From Sanderia malayensis (taxonomy: Eukaryota > Cnidaria > Scyphozoa > Semaeostomeae > Pelagiidae), in NCBI GenBank assembly GCA_013076295.1, contig RQOL01000828.1, forward strand, positions 1,922,001-1,986,000: a stretch of 64,000 nucleotides of DNA, written 5' to 3'. The notes below the pieces were generated by a model. It was not told the origin of the DNA, did not search any database, and was given only the letters and a program-made list of their open reading frames with translations. The stretch's first letter is position 1, and every line of letters starts with the position of its first letter. Shown one piece after another: positions 1-8,900 of the stretch. A program made the position numbers and the translations under genes.

Positions 1-19
1 GGTACAATGTTCATTTTAG

Positions 20-248
20 ACTTGGAAAGCTTGTACACAAAAAGACAGCAACAGCAGTCTGTGTGACAGGAACAAGACAAGAGGACAAGCACAACCTTGA
101 AAAGATCTGTGACAGTGTAAAAGCCAATTATAATGATCGCTTTGATGAGATTCGCCGTCATTGGGGTGGTGGAATTATGGGTGCCAAGTCCCAAGCTAAG
201 GTGGCAAAATTGGAGAAAGCAAGAGCAAAGGAACTTAGACTGGCATAA
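20..248 (+). CDS. RPL7A: 60S ribosomal protein L7a (eL8), last exon, partial
   Basis: This is the C-terminal end of ribosomal protein eL8, a structural protein of the large ribosomal subunit. The exon follows a TTTTAG acceptor at 14-19 and enters in phase 2. It reads [13 protein letters not shown] early on and contains [15 protein letters not shown] and [11 protein letters not shown], which match the highly conserved L7a tail as I remember it. Stop codon TAA is at 246-248. The upstream exons lie outside the window. The 3' UTR must be very short, because the AATAAA signal overlaps the stop codon. Confidence 0.95.
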
Positions 249-252
249 TAAA
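247..252 (+). terminator. polyadenylation signal AATAAA overlapping the RPL7A stop codon
   Basis: The hexamer AATAAA begins at the second base of the TAA stop codon (TAATAAA at 246-252). A-rich sequence follows within 30 bases, as expected near a cleavage site. The same arrangement recurs at the FKBP15 stop codon. Confidence 0.7.
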
Positions 253-650
253 ATTGTATTTGATAATTTGAAAAAAATATGAGAATTATCAGTGTATGTT
301 GTTCTGTGTTTTCCTACTGTTTATTCTTGATTAACTAATGCTATTGCACTGTAGATTTGGTGCAAACTGATACGATTCAAGTGAGAAAAAAGACCTCGCC
401 ATTCGCCGCGTGGTTTAGAGTTACGTACGACTGACAAGTGTTGTGCTGGTAGTGGTAATTGGTATGGTAGTTCATTTTTGGTAAGGCATAGCTCGACTTT
501 TGATTAAAACTGGGATTTTTAAGCTTTAAAGCATTTATTGATATTTCCTAATTTGTTTTCAGCTAATACAATTCATTTTATTACATTTTGAATACCACAG
601 ACCGAGTTTCAGAGTAGAACAACAAGACAAGTTGGAGGTTCGTCGCGAGA
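249..650. other. intergenic, RPL7A 3' flank and GNAT gene 5' flank
   Basis: No coding potential seen. A TTTTCAG acceptor-like site near 556-562 would allow a 5' UTR intron for the downstream gene, but nothing here proves it. Confidence 0.5.
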
Positions 651-1172
651 ATGAAAATTAGGCCCGGTATTTTAGAAGACATTGATGATATTATCGGCGT
701 GCATAAAGCAGCAATTGAAAACGTGAAACCTGAATATTATTCCGAAGAAGAACGCAAGATTTGGTTAGACATTCCAGACAACAAAGCTTATACAGATTAT
801 ATAAATAAAGGTAATATTTTTGTTGTATCAAATGCCTCCTCGAAGGAAGGCATCATTGCATTTGGACATCTGTTGAAATCAACTTGTGATGGTGAAAAGT
901 TTGAAGTTAAATCATTGTTTGTACACCCCGAGCACTCAAGAAAAGGCATTGGAAAGATGCTTTACGAACACATGGAAACAATAGCCAGGGATAAAAGTTG
1001 CAAAGAAATAGTTGTCAATTCATCACTTGGTGCTATAAAGTTTTATGAAGCGTGTGGATTTGTTACAAAGAAAAGTACAAGTTGTGGTGGAAGCAGTTGC
1101 AGATCTTCTTGTGCTATTCAATGTTATTGGATGTCCAAAATTCTCAATAATGCACAACCAGACAAGCAGTAG
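651..1172 (+). CDS. GNAT-family N-acetyltransferase, single exon
   Basis: A 173-residue GNAT domain protein predicted to transfer an acetyl group from acetyl-CoA to an amine; the substrate is unknown. The N-terminus MKIRPGILEDIDDIIGVH is the usual beta1-alpha1 start. The acetyl-CoA binding motif is around residues 85-110: VKSLFVHPEHSRKGIGKML, with the R/K-x-x-G-I-G loop. AIKFYEACGFV (about 127-137) is the typical final helix and strand. A short tail with several Cys and Ser (CGGSSCRSSCAIQC) follows. The start is the first ATG in frame and keeps the full fold. The gene has no introns, unlike its neighbours. The overall layout resembles stand-alone bacterial GNATs, so gene transfer or retrocopying is possible but unproven. 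Confidence 0.88.
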   Translation: MKIRPGILEDIDDIIGVHKAAIENVKPEYYSEEERKIWLDIPDNKAYTDYINKGNIFVVSNASSKEGIIAFGHLLKSTCDGEKFEVKSLFVHPEHSRKGIGKMLYEHMETIARDKSCKEIVVNSSLGAIKFYEACGFVTKKSTSCGGSSCRSSCAIQCYWMSKILNNAQPDKQ

Positions 1173-1201
1173 TCAACAATTCATCAATCCATAGCTTGAG
1201 A

Positions 1202-1207
1202 AATAAA
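1202..1207 (+). terminator. polyadenylation signal of the GNAT gene
   Basis: AATAAA lies 30 bases after the GNAT stop codon, the expected position for a short 3' UTR. Confidence 0.6.
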
Positions 1208-1739
1208 ATTCACAGGACATAAAGAAGAATTTCCACTTCATATTTTTTATCAAAGATATTTCTTCTCATTAAAAGATAGTGTAATATGTTTGATAATTTC
1301 ATAAGTTTATAGAGTTGTTGGCTCTTGTGGCCAATTGAGAATTAAAACTTTCAGTGATGTGATGATCAACTGCCCAGTCTAATGATTTAATGTTAGAAAT
1401 TGAAGCTGAAAATACATGTGAATTGTGCAAACGAAAAGCTAAAGGAAAAGCCAAAAGGTATGCAGATAAATTTTTACATGCAATTTAAATTTTTATGTAT
1501 CATATTACCTTACCTGAAAAACTAATACATGCAGGCCACAATCCCTCAATAATCAATAAATCTGAGATTTTTTTGAAGTTAAAGAAACTTGTAATTTGCC
1601 TGCCCCCAATAGACATCGTTATATTATATATTTATTGATAAATTTTTATTTTATTGACAGAATCCTGGTTTCTTTTTTGCTATCAAAGCCTTGAAAAGCT
1701 GAATAAGATAATATCTCAGCCATAGCCAACCATTGTCAA
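1208..1739. other. intergenic, no clear gene
   Basis: AT-rich. An open stretch 1390-1457 starts with ATG and ends at a GTATGC donor-like site, but no in-frame continuation was found, so it is not called as an exon. Confidence 0.4.
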
Positions 1740-2079
1740 TTAAAATGGTAAGTTTTCCTTGCAAAATGTCATACCAAATTTATCAATCCTAGTCATATTT
1801 CATGGAATAAGCTGATATCTATTTAGAAATGTCAAGTACCTATTGGGAAATAGATAATTGAGTTGTCCACAGGTTACAAAATATATTTAAATCATGTAGG
1901 AATAGGCAATATAAAATAACTTCTTCATGACCTGTCTTGGTTTTGAACCTATACCTTGAGTATCTTTGGTCACTGGAATCCAACGCGTTATTTCTTTTGC
2001 TAAAACCACCCCTCCCGCCCTTGCGTATTTCCCAGATTAAATGAGAAAGCTTGCTATTATTCTCAAAACTTTCAATTTG
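1740..2079. repeat. degenerate extra copy of the inverted-repeat arm
   Basis: This stretch is a diverged direct repeat of about 2160-2450, part of the adjacent left arm. It shares the sequence CTTGCGTATTTCCCAGATTA, then TGAGAAAGCTTGCTATTATT, and a decayed tRNA-like module. It abuts the outer end of the left arm. The locus therefore holds two copies in tandem on the left and one inverted on the right. Confidence 0.75.
1933..2030 (-). repeat. tRNA-like module, decayed copy
   Basis: On the minus strand this matches the tRNA-like modules of the two arms, including GCGTTGGATTCCAGTG. The B-box has decayed to GGTTCAAAACC. Confidence 0.55.
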
Positions 2080-2120
2080 ATCTACAGGTACTTTATTTCT
2101 TTCATTTTCTAAAGTTTTAG

Positions 2121-2179
2121 ATGCACGAATCAGACGACATTGCCAGCTATGTTAAAGGATACCCAGTGTCAACTAAAAT
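2121..2179 (+). other. exon-like segment in the left arm
   Basis: Bounded by a GTTTTAG acceptor and a GTAAGT donor and open in more than one frame (for example MHESDDIASYVKGYPVSTKM). The right-arm copy (5461-5519, minus) is also open, but its acceptor AG reads GA. It may be a captured gene fragment. No family recognised. Confidence 0.3.
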
Positions 2180-2286
2180 GTAAGTACCTAGTATAACACA
2201 AACACCATTATGTCTCCTCCATCTAAGGTCATATTTCCAAAATATACTTAATTCATTCAGGAATAGATAAATTACCCCAGTCTGAA

Positions 2287-2383
2287 CCTGCATGGGACTC
2301 GAACCTATACTTCGAGTGTCTTTTGCCACTGGAATCCAACGCCTTACTTCTCTCGCTAAAACCACGCCACCCGCCCTTGCGTA
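2287..2383 (-). repeat. tRNA-derived SINE-like module in left arm
   Basis: The minus strand reads like the 5' part of a Leu/Ser-type tRNA: an A-box-like TGGCGTGGTTTTAGCGAGAG, then AAGGCGTTGGATTCCAGTGG. A perfect pol III B-box GGTTCGAGTCC lies at 2295-2305. The acceptor stem is not convincingly paired, so this is a tRNA-derived repeat and not a working tRNA gene. Confidence 0.65.
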
Positions 2384-2704
2384 TTTCCCAGATTAAATGA
2401 GAAAGCTTGCTATTATTCTCAAAATTTTCAATAGAGTTTTCTTTTGGTATTTATCTTACAAAGAAGCACGTGAAATATTTCTTAAATAACACTACACGTT
2501 GTTATTTGAAACATGCATGCAATTCTTGCTGCTAATAAACAGAAGAATTTTGTCAATGGACCTTATGTGAGTGCACAATTGCCTTTACCTCCACGCAAGT
2601 ATGTGTTCTCATTGTTAAAACTCATTGTTATCCCGTCCCTTGGCTTTTATAGGAATTTCCTCGTGACCTTGCAGTATTTCTGGTACCCAGTTCCCTCTGT
2701 ATGG

Positions 2705-2712
2705 TATAAATA
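2705..2712 (+). promoter_or_regulatory. TATA-box-like sequence in the left arm, facing inward
   Basis: TATAAATA, 30-40 bases before a conserved stretch that ends in a splice-donor-like GGTAAGTT. It is mirrored at 4925-4932 in the right arm. Transcription from it would run toward the satellite core. Confidence 0.35.
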
Positions 2713-2749
2713 CATGCGTGTTTCATCTTTCAGACCTTTCATTCATCAG

Positions 2750-2860
2750 TTGGAGTAGCAGTAAGAAGTCCAAGGAACAAGAACAGAGGCGAACGATGCT
2801 GCAGATGCTGTCGAAGATGTTCGTGTGAAATGATGCCAACTGTCATGGGCCTAAGGTTTG
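2750..2860 (+). other. Cys/Arg-rich exon-like segment in the left arm
   Basis: Preceded by CATTCATCAG and followed by GTAAGT. One frame reads RGERCCRCCRRCSCE and stays open in both arms, despite substitutions. No family recognised. It may be a fragment of a captured gene. Confidence 0.3.
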
Positions 2861-3330
2861 GTAAGTTTTTATCGGGATTTATCTATCCTATTCGGCAGAT
2901 TGTTGATTCTAGTCTTCTCTTTAAAGTCTATGATAGTAGCTACTATTAGATATTAAGCAGCTTTTTCAGTTACTTACTTACTTCTGGCAATTATTTTTGT
3001 GGAAGATATTACGGTCGGACAAGAAATGCTGAAAGCCATCTTGAATTTTTCAAGATGGCAGACCTTATTCCTCGATGATTTTCATTGCACTTGCCCGCCC
3101 TGTTTACTTTAATTTAATAGAAATGCTTTGTTGTTTATCACTTGTTGTATTTTTTTTCTTTGAGGAGAGAAGATTTCCAAGCTTCGAGAAAGAAAGATGC
3201 AGAAGACGTCATATTTGAATTTATGATAAAAACATGTTTTGCTGTTGTTTGAGTATTTATTGTGTCCTTGTCTCTCTACAATAGCATTTAAAATAGACTT
3301 AGGCTAAGTATACATTAGATTAGGTTAGAT

Positions 3331-3967
3331 TAGCGCATTTAAGCTAAGCTTAGGTGTGCTTAGATTGGATAGGCGAGCTTAAACTAAGCGTAGCTGCGCT
3401 TAGATTAGATAGGCGTGCTTAAGCTAAGCGTAGGTGTGCTTAGATTGGATAGGCTTGCTTAAGCTAAGCGTAGCTGCGCTTAGATTAGATAGGCGTGCTT
3501 AAGCTAAGCTTAGGTGTGCTTAGATTGGATAGGCGTGCTTAAGCTAAGCGTAGCTGCGCTTAGATTAGATAGGCGTGCTTAAGCTAAGCGTAGGTGTGCT
3601 TAGATTGGATAGGCGTGCTTAAGCTAAGCGTAGGTGTGGTTAGATGAGTTACGCGTGCTCAAGCTAAGCGTAGGTGTACTTAGATTGGATAGGCGTGCTT
3701 AAGCTAAGCGTAGCTGCGCTTAGATTAGATAGGCGTGCTTAAGCTAAGCGTAGCTGCGCTTAGATTAGATAGGCGTGCTTAAGCTAAGCGTAGGTGTGCT
3801 TAGATTGGATAGGCGTGCTTAAGCTAAGCGTAGGTGTGGTTAGATGAGTTAGGCGTGCTTAAGCTAAGCGTAGGTGTACTTAGATTGGATAGGCGTGCTT
3901 AAGCTAAGCGTAGCTGCGCTTAGATTAGATAGGCGTGCTTAAGCTAAGCGTAGGCGTGGTTAGATTG
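3331..3967 (+). repeat. 40-bp tandem satellite, about 16 units
   Basis: The unit begins AGGCGTGCTTAAGCTAAGCG and ends in one of four variant 20-mers; the two commonest are TAGGTGTGCTTAGATTGGAT and TAGCTGCGCTTAGATTAGAT. Variants alternate at first, then follow a repeated four-unit order in the second half, a simple higher-order structure. Each unit contains the palindrome GCTTAAGC. Confidence 0.92.
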
Positions 3968-3969
3968 GA

Positions 3970-4195
3970 GTTCTATGGGTTTCCTCCTCCCCAACTCTCT
4001 CTCCCACTCTACAACACTCTCTCTTACCATTCCTCCCACTCTCTTCTCCTCTCCCGTTCTCTTTCTCTTCCTAACCCCTTCACATTCGCTCTTACCCCCA
4101 CTCTCTTCTCACTCCCCTCCCACGTCTCCCTCCTCTCCGGCTACCCCGTTCTCTCTCTCCCTCTTCGCTAACCCGTTCACTCGTTCCCTAATCTA
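3970..4195 (+). repeat. pyrimidine-rich tract
   Basis: About 225 bases of nearly pure C/T (CTCTCTCCCACTCT and similar) next to the satellite at the centre of the element. The long open frames here are compositional, not genes. Confidence 0.85.
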
Positions 4196-4287
4196 GTTTA
4201 GCTTTATGCTACGTTATCTTATTCTTACTACTGAGTAAAGTATATTGCGTTACTTATGCATCTAATCTAAAATAATCTACGCTTCCT

Positions 4288-5560
4288 ACGCTTAGTTTAA
4301 GTACACTAATCTAACCTAATGTATGCTTAACTTAAGTCTATTTTAAATGCTATTGTAGAGAGACAAAGACACAATAAATACAGAAACAATAGCAAAACAT
4401 ATTTTATCATAAATTCAAATATGACGTCTTCTGCATCTTCCTTTTGGAAGCTTGGAAATCTTCTCACCTCAAAGAAAAAAAATACAACAAGTAATAAACA
4501 GCAATGCAAAATATTTCTATTAAATTAAAGTAAACAGGGCGGACAACTGCATTGGAAATAATCGAGGAATAAGGTCTGCCATCTTGAAAAATTCAAGATG
4601 GCTTTCAGCATTTCTTGTCCGACCGTAATATCTTCCACAAAAATAATTGCCAGAAGTAAGCAAGTAAGTGAAAAAGCTGCTTAATATCTATTAGTAGCTA
4701 CTATCATAGACTCTAAAGACAAGACTAGAATCAACAATCTGCCGAATGGGATAGATAAATCCCGATAACAACTTACCAGATCTTAGGCCCATGAAAGTTG
4801 GCTTTGTTTCACACGAACATCTTCGACAGCATCTGCAACATCTTTCGCCTCTGTTCTTGTTCCTTGGACTCCTTACTGCTACTCCAACTGATGAATGAAA
4901 GGTCTGAAAGATGAAACACGCATGTATTTATACCATACAGAGAGAACTGGGTACCAGAAATACTGCAAGGTCACGAGGAAATTCCTATAAAAGCCAAGGG
5001 ACGGAATAACAATGAGCTTTAACAATGAGAACACATACTAACGTAGAGATAAAGGCAAATTTGCACTCACATAAGGTCCATTGACAAAATTCTTCTGTTT
5101 ATTAGCAGCAAGAATTGCATGGATGTTTCAAATAACAACGTGTTATGTTATCTAAGAAATATTTCATGTGCTTCTTTGTAAGATAAATACCGAAAGAAGA
5201 AACTCTATTCAAAGTTTTGAGAATAATAGCAAACTTTCTCATTTAATCTGGGAAATACGCAAGGGCGGGTGGCGTGGTTCTGGCGAAGGAAGTAAGGCGT
5301 TGGATTGAAGTGGCCAAAGACACTTGAAGCATAGGTTCGAGTCCCATGCAGGTTCAGACTGGGGTAATTTATCTACCCTGAGTGTATTAAGTATATTTTA
5401 GAAATATGACCTTAGATGGAGGAGACATAATGGTGCTTGCGTTATATACTAGGTACTTACATTTTAGTCGACACTGGGTCACTTTCAACATAGCTGACGA
5501 TGTCGTCTGATTCGTGCATTCAAAGCTTTAGAAAATGAAAGAAATAAAGAACCTGTAGAT
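4288..5560 (-). repeat. right arm of the inverted repeat
   Basis: Reverse complement of 2080-3350. It includes the mirrored tRNA-like module (plus strand here) and the mirrored TATA box at 4925-4932 (minus strand). Confidence 0.85.
5258..5352 (+). repeat. tRNA-derived SINE-like module in right arm
   Basis: Mirror copy of the left-arm module, with the intact B-box GGTTCGAGTCC at 5334-5344. Small differences (GGATTGAAGTGG in place of GGATTCCAGTGG) show that the arms have diverged since duplication. Confidence 0.65.
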
Positions 5561-5915
5561 AAAATAGAACTGCATTAGTATACAGAAAACATTCACAATA
5601 GCAAATACTATATTTGAAATATTGAACAACTTACCCTCACCACTTTTTGTCTGTGCTGGATACAGAAAACTTCCATTTGTTTCTAAAACATCATAATAAA
5701 TATGAATTGAGAAGTAACTGGAAGGAAACTAATATTTATATTACTTAAAAATTGGATTTTCAATATTTTTAATCTAATTAAGAACAAAGGATTCAGATGT
5801 AGGGATAGGTTAATCTACAACAGTGTTAGATTATAAAAATTGATTGATAATTTAATAACAAATGGTGATCAAATTTACAAATCAAGTGCTGATGTTTCAC
5901 AATTGTTGAATTATA
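5561..5915. other. gap between the element and the FKBP15 3' end
   Basis: AT-rich. One minus-strand stretch (about 5641-5700) is open and ends at a GTAAG donor, but I could not place it in a gene. Confidence 0.4.
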
Positions 5916-5921
5916 TTTATT
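5916..5921 (-). terminator. polyadenylation signal overlapping the FKBP15 stop codon
   Basis: On the minus strand the stop codon TAA (5922-5920) runs straight into AATAAA (5921-5916), giving TAATAAA. Confidence 0.65.
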
Positions 5922-8900
5922 ATATCCAATTAGTGTCTTCGTCATCATCGTCAAACAAAGGCGGGGGACTTCGACTGAATGCTGCATCAACTGACTTCTG
6001 AAATCAGAAGAAAAACATTGATGATCAGATTGAAATCTCTTTATACAAGAGTTCTGTTTTAAGAAGCCTTTGGCCTAATCAATTGAACATCTGGTCCCCT
6101 AATGAACTGCCGTATTGAACAATCCTGTATTACTTTACTGAAACTATTTTGCCTACTCTATTCTTCCGAAGTTGGTCATCTGCAAAGAAACCCTTAACAG
6201 AAAATGATCAAAACATACCTTTGAGCTTTTTGGTACAGAAAATATTCCAATATCTTCTTCACCATCGTCGTCATCAAACAAACTATTTGAGCTCTGTTTT
6301 TTGGTATCCATATTCCCTTTCTCAGATTCTTTATCCACTTTCAATTCCGCAACCTTCTCTTTCTCTTTCTCCACGTCAATTTTATCATCATCATTATCTG
6401 TCTCACTTTGGCTCAACTGAACCTTATTCTCTTCACTTGCAACACTTACGCATTCTGATTCATTTGCATCTTCTTCATCATTTGCTGCTTCGTGCTGCTC
6501 GCCAGCCTTAAAAGGCTGATCAACAATAGAAACATCTTTATCGAGAGCAGAGGCAGTTTCTTCTTTGTCCACTTCGTCTATTTTATCATCATCTTCTTTT
6601 AAACTCACTTCTTCTGATCTGGAAACGTCATCTTGATCACTTTTGATAACTTCTTCCGCACAATCCTCAAAATCGTTATCATCATCATCACTTACATCAT
6701 TATCCTTGGTAGGATCTTCATCATCTTCGTCATCAACACCCAAAGACGCATTTTCCACCAGTTTATCCTCCATGACACCACCATCCTCCTCTTCCATGTC
6801 AATCTCAACTTCAACATCTTCAATCTTTGATACACGGGTAGAATCTTCATACTGACTTACAGCAGTATCTGGGAAATTATTGTCGTGCTCATTTTCAAGA
6901 TCTCCAATTTTAATATTCTTATCTTCCGTACTCTCTTCGCTTAACTGTTCGTTAAGATTATCAGTCTCATTTCCTTGCCTTTCTTCTTCAGAATTATCTT
7001 CCAATTTAGCATCTTCCTGGGCATTTGTATCATCCTTCATTGTATTTTCAATAATCGTTTCAGCCTCTTTATCTTCCTCTTCCTCTTCCACTTCAACCTT
7101 CACCTCCTCTCCATCGTCTTCTTCCTCTTCAGTATCTTCTTCATCCTCAACCTCGTCTTCATCCTCAACCTCCTCTTCATCCTCAACCTCCTCTTCTTCT
7201 TCGTCTTTCTCCTCTTTCTCCTCTTCAGCTTCTTCATCATCTTCTTCAGATTCTTCTTCACTTTCTTCTTCAGACTCCTCTTCACTTTCAATTTCATCGT
7301 CACTTTCTTTACCGCCTTTCTCCGTCATCTTCATTGTAACATCCTATAAAACAAGATCAAAGCGAAGTCAGGCAACGTCACAACAACAAATTGTAATTAA
7401 CAAACAATGCCTCATTCCTTGTCTAGAGATATCAGAATTTTCAAAACAGACAGGAATATTTTTCAGCATTATTGTGCAATTCAGGATTGTAAAGAGAAAA
7501 CGGCCTATCAGAAAACCCAAGCAAAATATTTTAGAACATAAACCATAAATATAGCGACCCAGACATCCCACAAATGGATAGAGCTTACAACTTATAACAA
7601 ACAATTCACGTCAATGCTTACCCTGATAGTGTTTAAGATTTCTTTCATTACATCTCGTCCAGTGTAATTCTCATCAGGTTCAAATTCATTTTTCAACTTG
7701 AAGAACACGCCATTCATGACCTTCTTTACCTGTTAGAAAATAGTCAGCATATAGTTAAAACTAAAGCCATTGAAATTTGCTTTAAGAGATGCATTGCGTC
7801 CCTTAAGACTTGTACACTTATACCACATGCAGTATCTTATAAAATTTTCATTGGAAGGAAAATTCACGGGTTGAATACCTACCTCTTCACCAACATTTTT
7901 TGATTCTGAAACTGAATCTGAGGTTGAAGAGCTCGGTGCTTCCGATTTTCCTTTCTCCAAACCTTCATCGAATGACTCTCTTACCCTTCTCTCGATATCC
8001 TTGAAAGCAATAGGGACAAAACAATGAAAGCAAACAATAAATACAATAGCATAAATAATAATCCAATTACAAACAAAATCGTCCACTTTGGAATAAAAAC
8101 TGTTTTGCATGAATAAATCAAGGTTATTACAAATCTTCCTTACCTCTGCAAGATCCCTTGCTATCCTTTTGTGCTTCTCAATATCAGATGTATACTTCTC
8201 AACCATCTATGAAAAATTATCAAAGCATTAACAAAAATCCAACAGCTCTTCAAAACTTCAAAGCGAAAAAAACATTTTAAGTTAGTACAATGCATTTGAA
8301 AATCAAATTATTTGAATGTTTGGTAAGATCATACGTACATGTTGGCTCTCTCTTTGAAGTTCAGAAACATTCTTCATTAAACGTTCATTTTCTTCTTTCA
8401 TACGCTGCATTCCTTCAATCTAATTCCAATATGAAGAGAAATAATATCACGCAGGTCCATCGAATACAATTTAAGATACACCCCTCTCCCACAAAACAAA
8501 CATTGAAGATCAAAAACACAACCGACCTTTTCATTCAAAACTTCGTTGGCGCGATGTAATCTGGTCCTTTCGTCATTAGCATCCACAAGTTTTTCTTCCC
8601 AACCTCTTTCGCAGTCATTCAAAGCTCTCCGCAGGGTCTCATGATGCTTTGCTTCCAGTTCTGCTTCAAGTGCAGCAAGCTATAAAACAAATACGACTGG
8701 ATTAGAAACCATGTAGCACTAACACCGACAACTGTCCACATAACAATTGTGACAATAACAATACCGTTAGAAACCTCTCGTCAGATGTTTCAAGTTAGTT
8801 CAATAAGCTCTCGTTCATAAGAAACATAAAGTAATGCATACACCTAATTTACAGAACACCAAAGGATATAAAAATTGTTTTAATTACCTTTTCGTTCTCC

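Larger units (their letters stand above)
2080..3350 (+). repeat. left arm of the inverted repeat
   Basis: Matches 4288-5560 in reverse complement along nearly its whole length, with scattered substitutions and small indels. The inner end merges into the first units of the 40-bp satellite. Confidence 0.85.
2080..5560. mobile_element. non-autonomous element with about 1.27-kb inverted repeats (foldback-like)
   Basis: The outer 1.27 kb on each side are inverted copies with roughly 90% or better identity by eye, starting ATCTACAGGT at 2080 and ending ACCTGTAGAT at 5560. Between them lie a 40-bp tandem satellite (3331-3967) and a pyrimidine-rich tract (3970-4195). No transposase reading frame was found. 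Each arm carries a tRNA-like module and a TATAAATA box facing the centre. No clean target-site duplication is visible. The long arms around a satellite core recall foldback elements. An inverted segmental duplication is the alternative. Confidence 0.75.

Noticed and set aside
1390..1457. Possible first exon (MLEIEAENTCELCKRK) with a GTATGC donor
   Set aside because: No downstream exon continues it convincingly; may be debris of the adjacent repeat complex.
2287..2383. Functional tRNA gene
   Set aside because: Good B-box but no paired acceptor stem, and it lies inside a repeated arm with a decayed sister copy.
3331..3967. CRISPR-like regular array
   Set aside because: Units are contiguous without unique spacers, and the window is clearly animal.
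3935..4196. Open frames in the C/T tract
   Set aside because: Low-complexity composition only.
5641..5700. Minus-strand exon-like stretch (NGSFLYPAQTKSG) with a donor
   Set aside because: It follows the FKBP15 stop and poly(A) signal and matches nothing I recognise; could belong to the captured fragment in the arm but is unproven.
6880..7548. Plus-strand Ser-rich open frame of over 200 codons
   Set aside because: It is the complement of the acidic FKBP15 exon: GAA/GAG/GAT codons read as TTC/CTC/ATC and serines. No family and no splice context.
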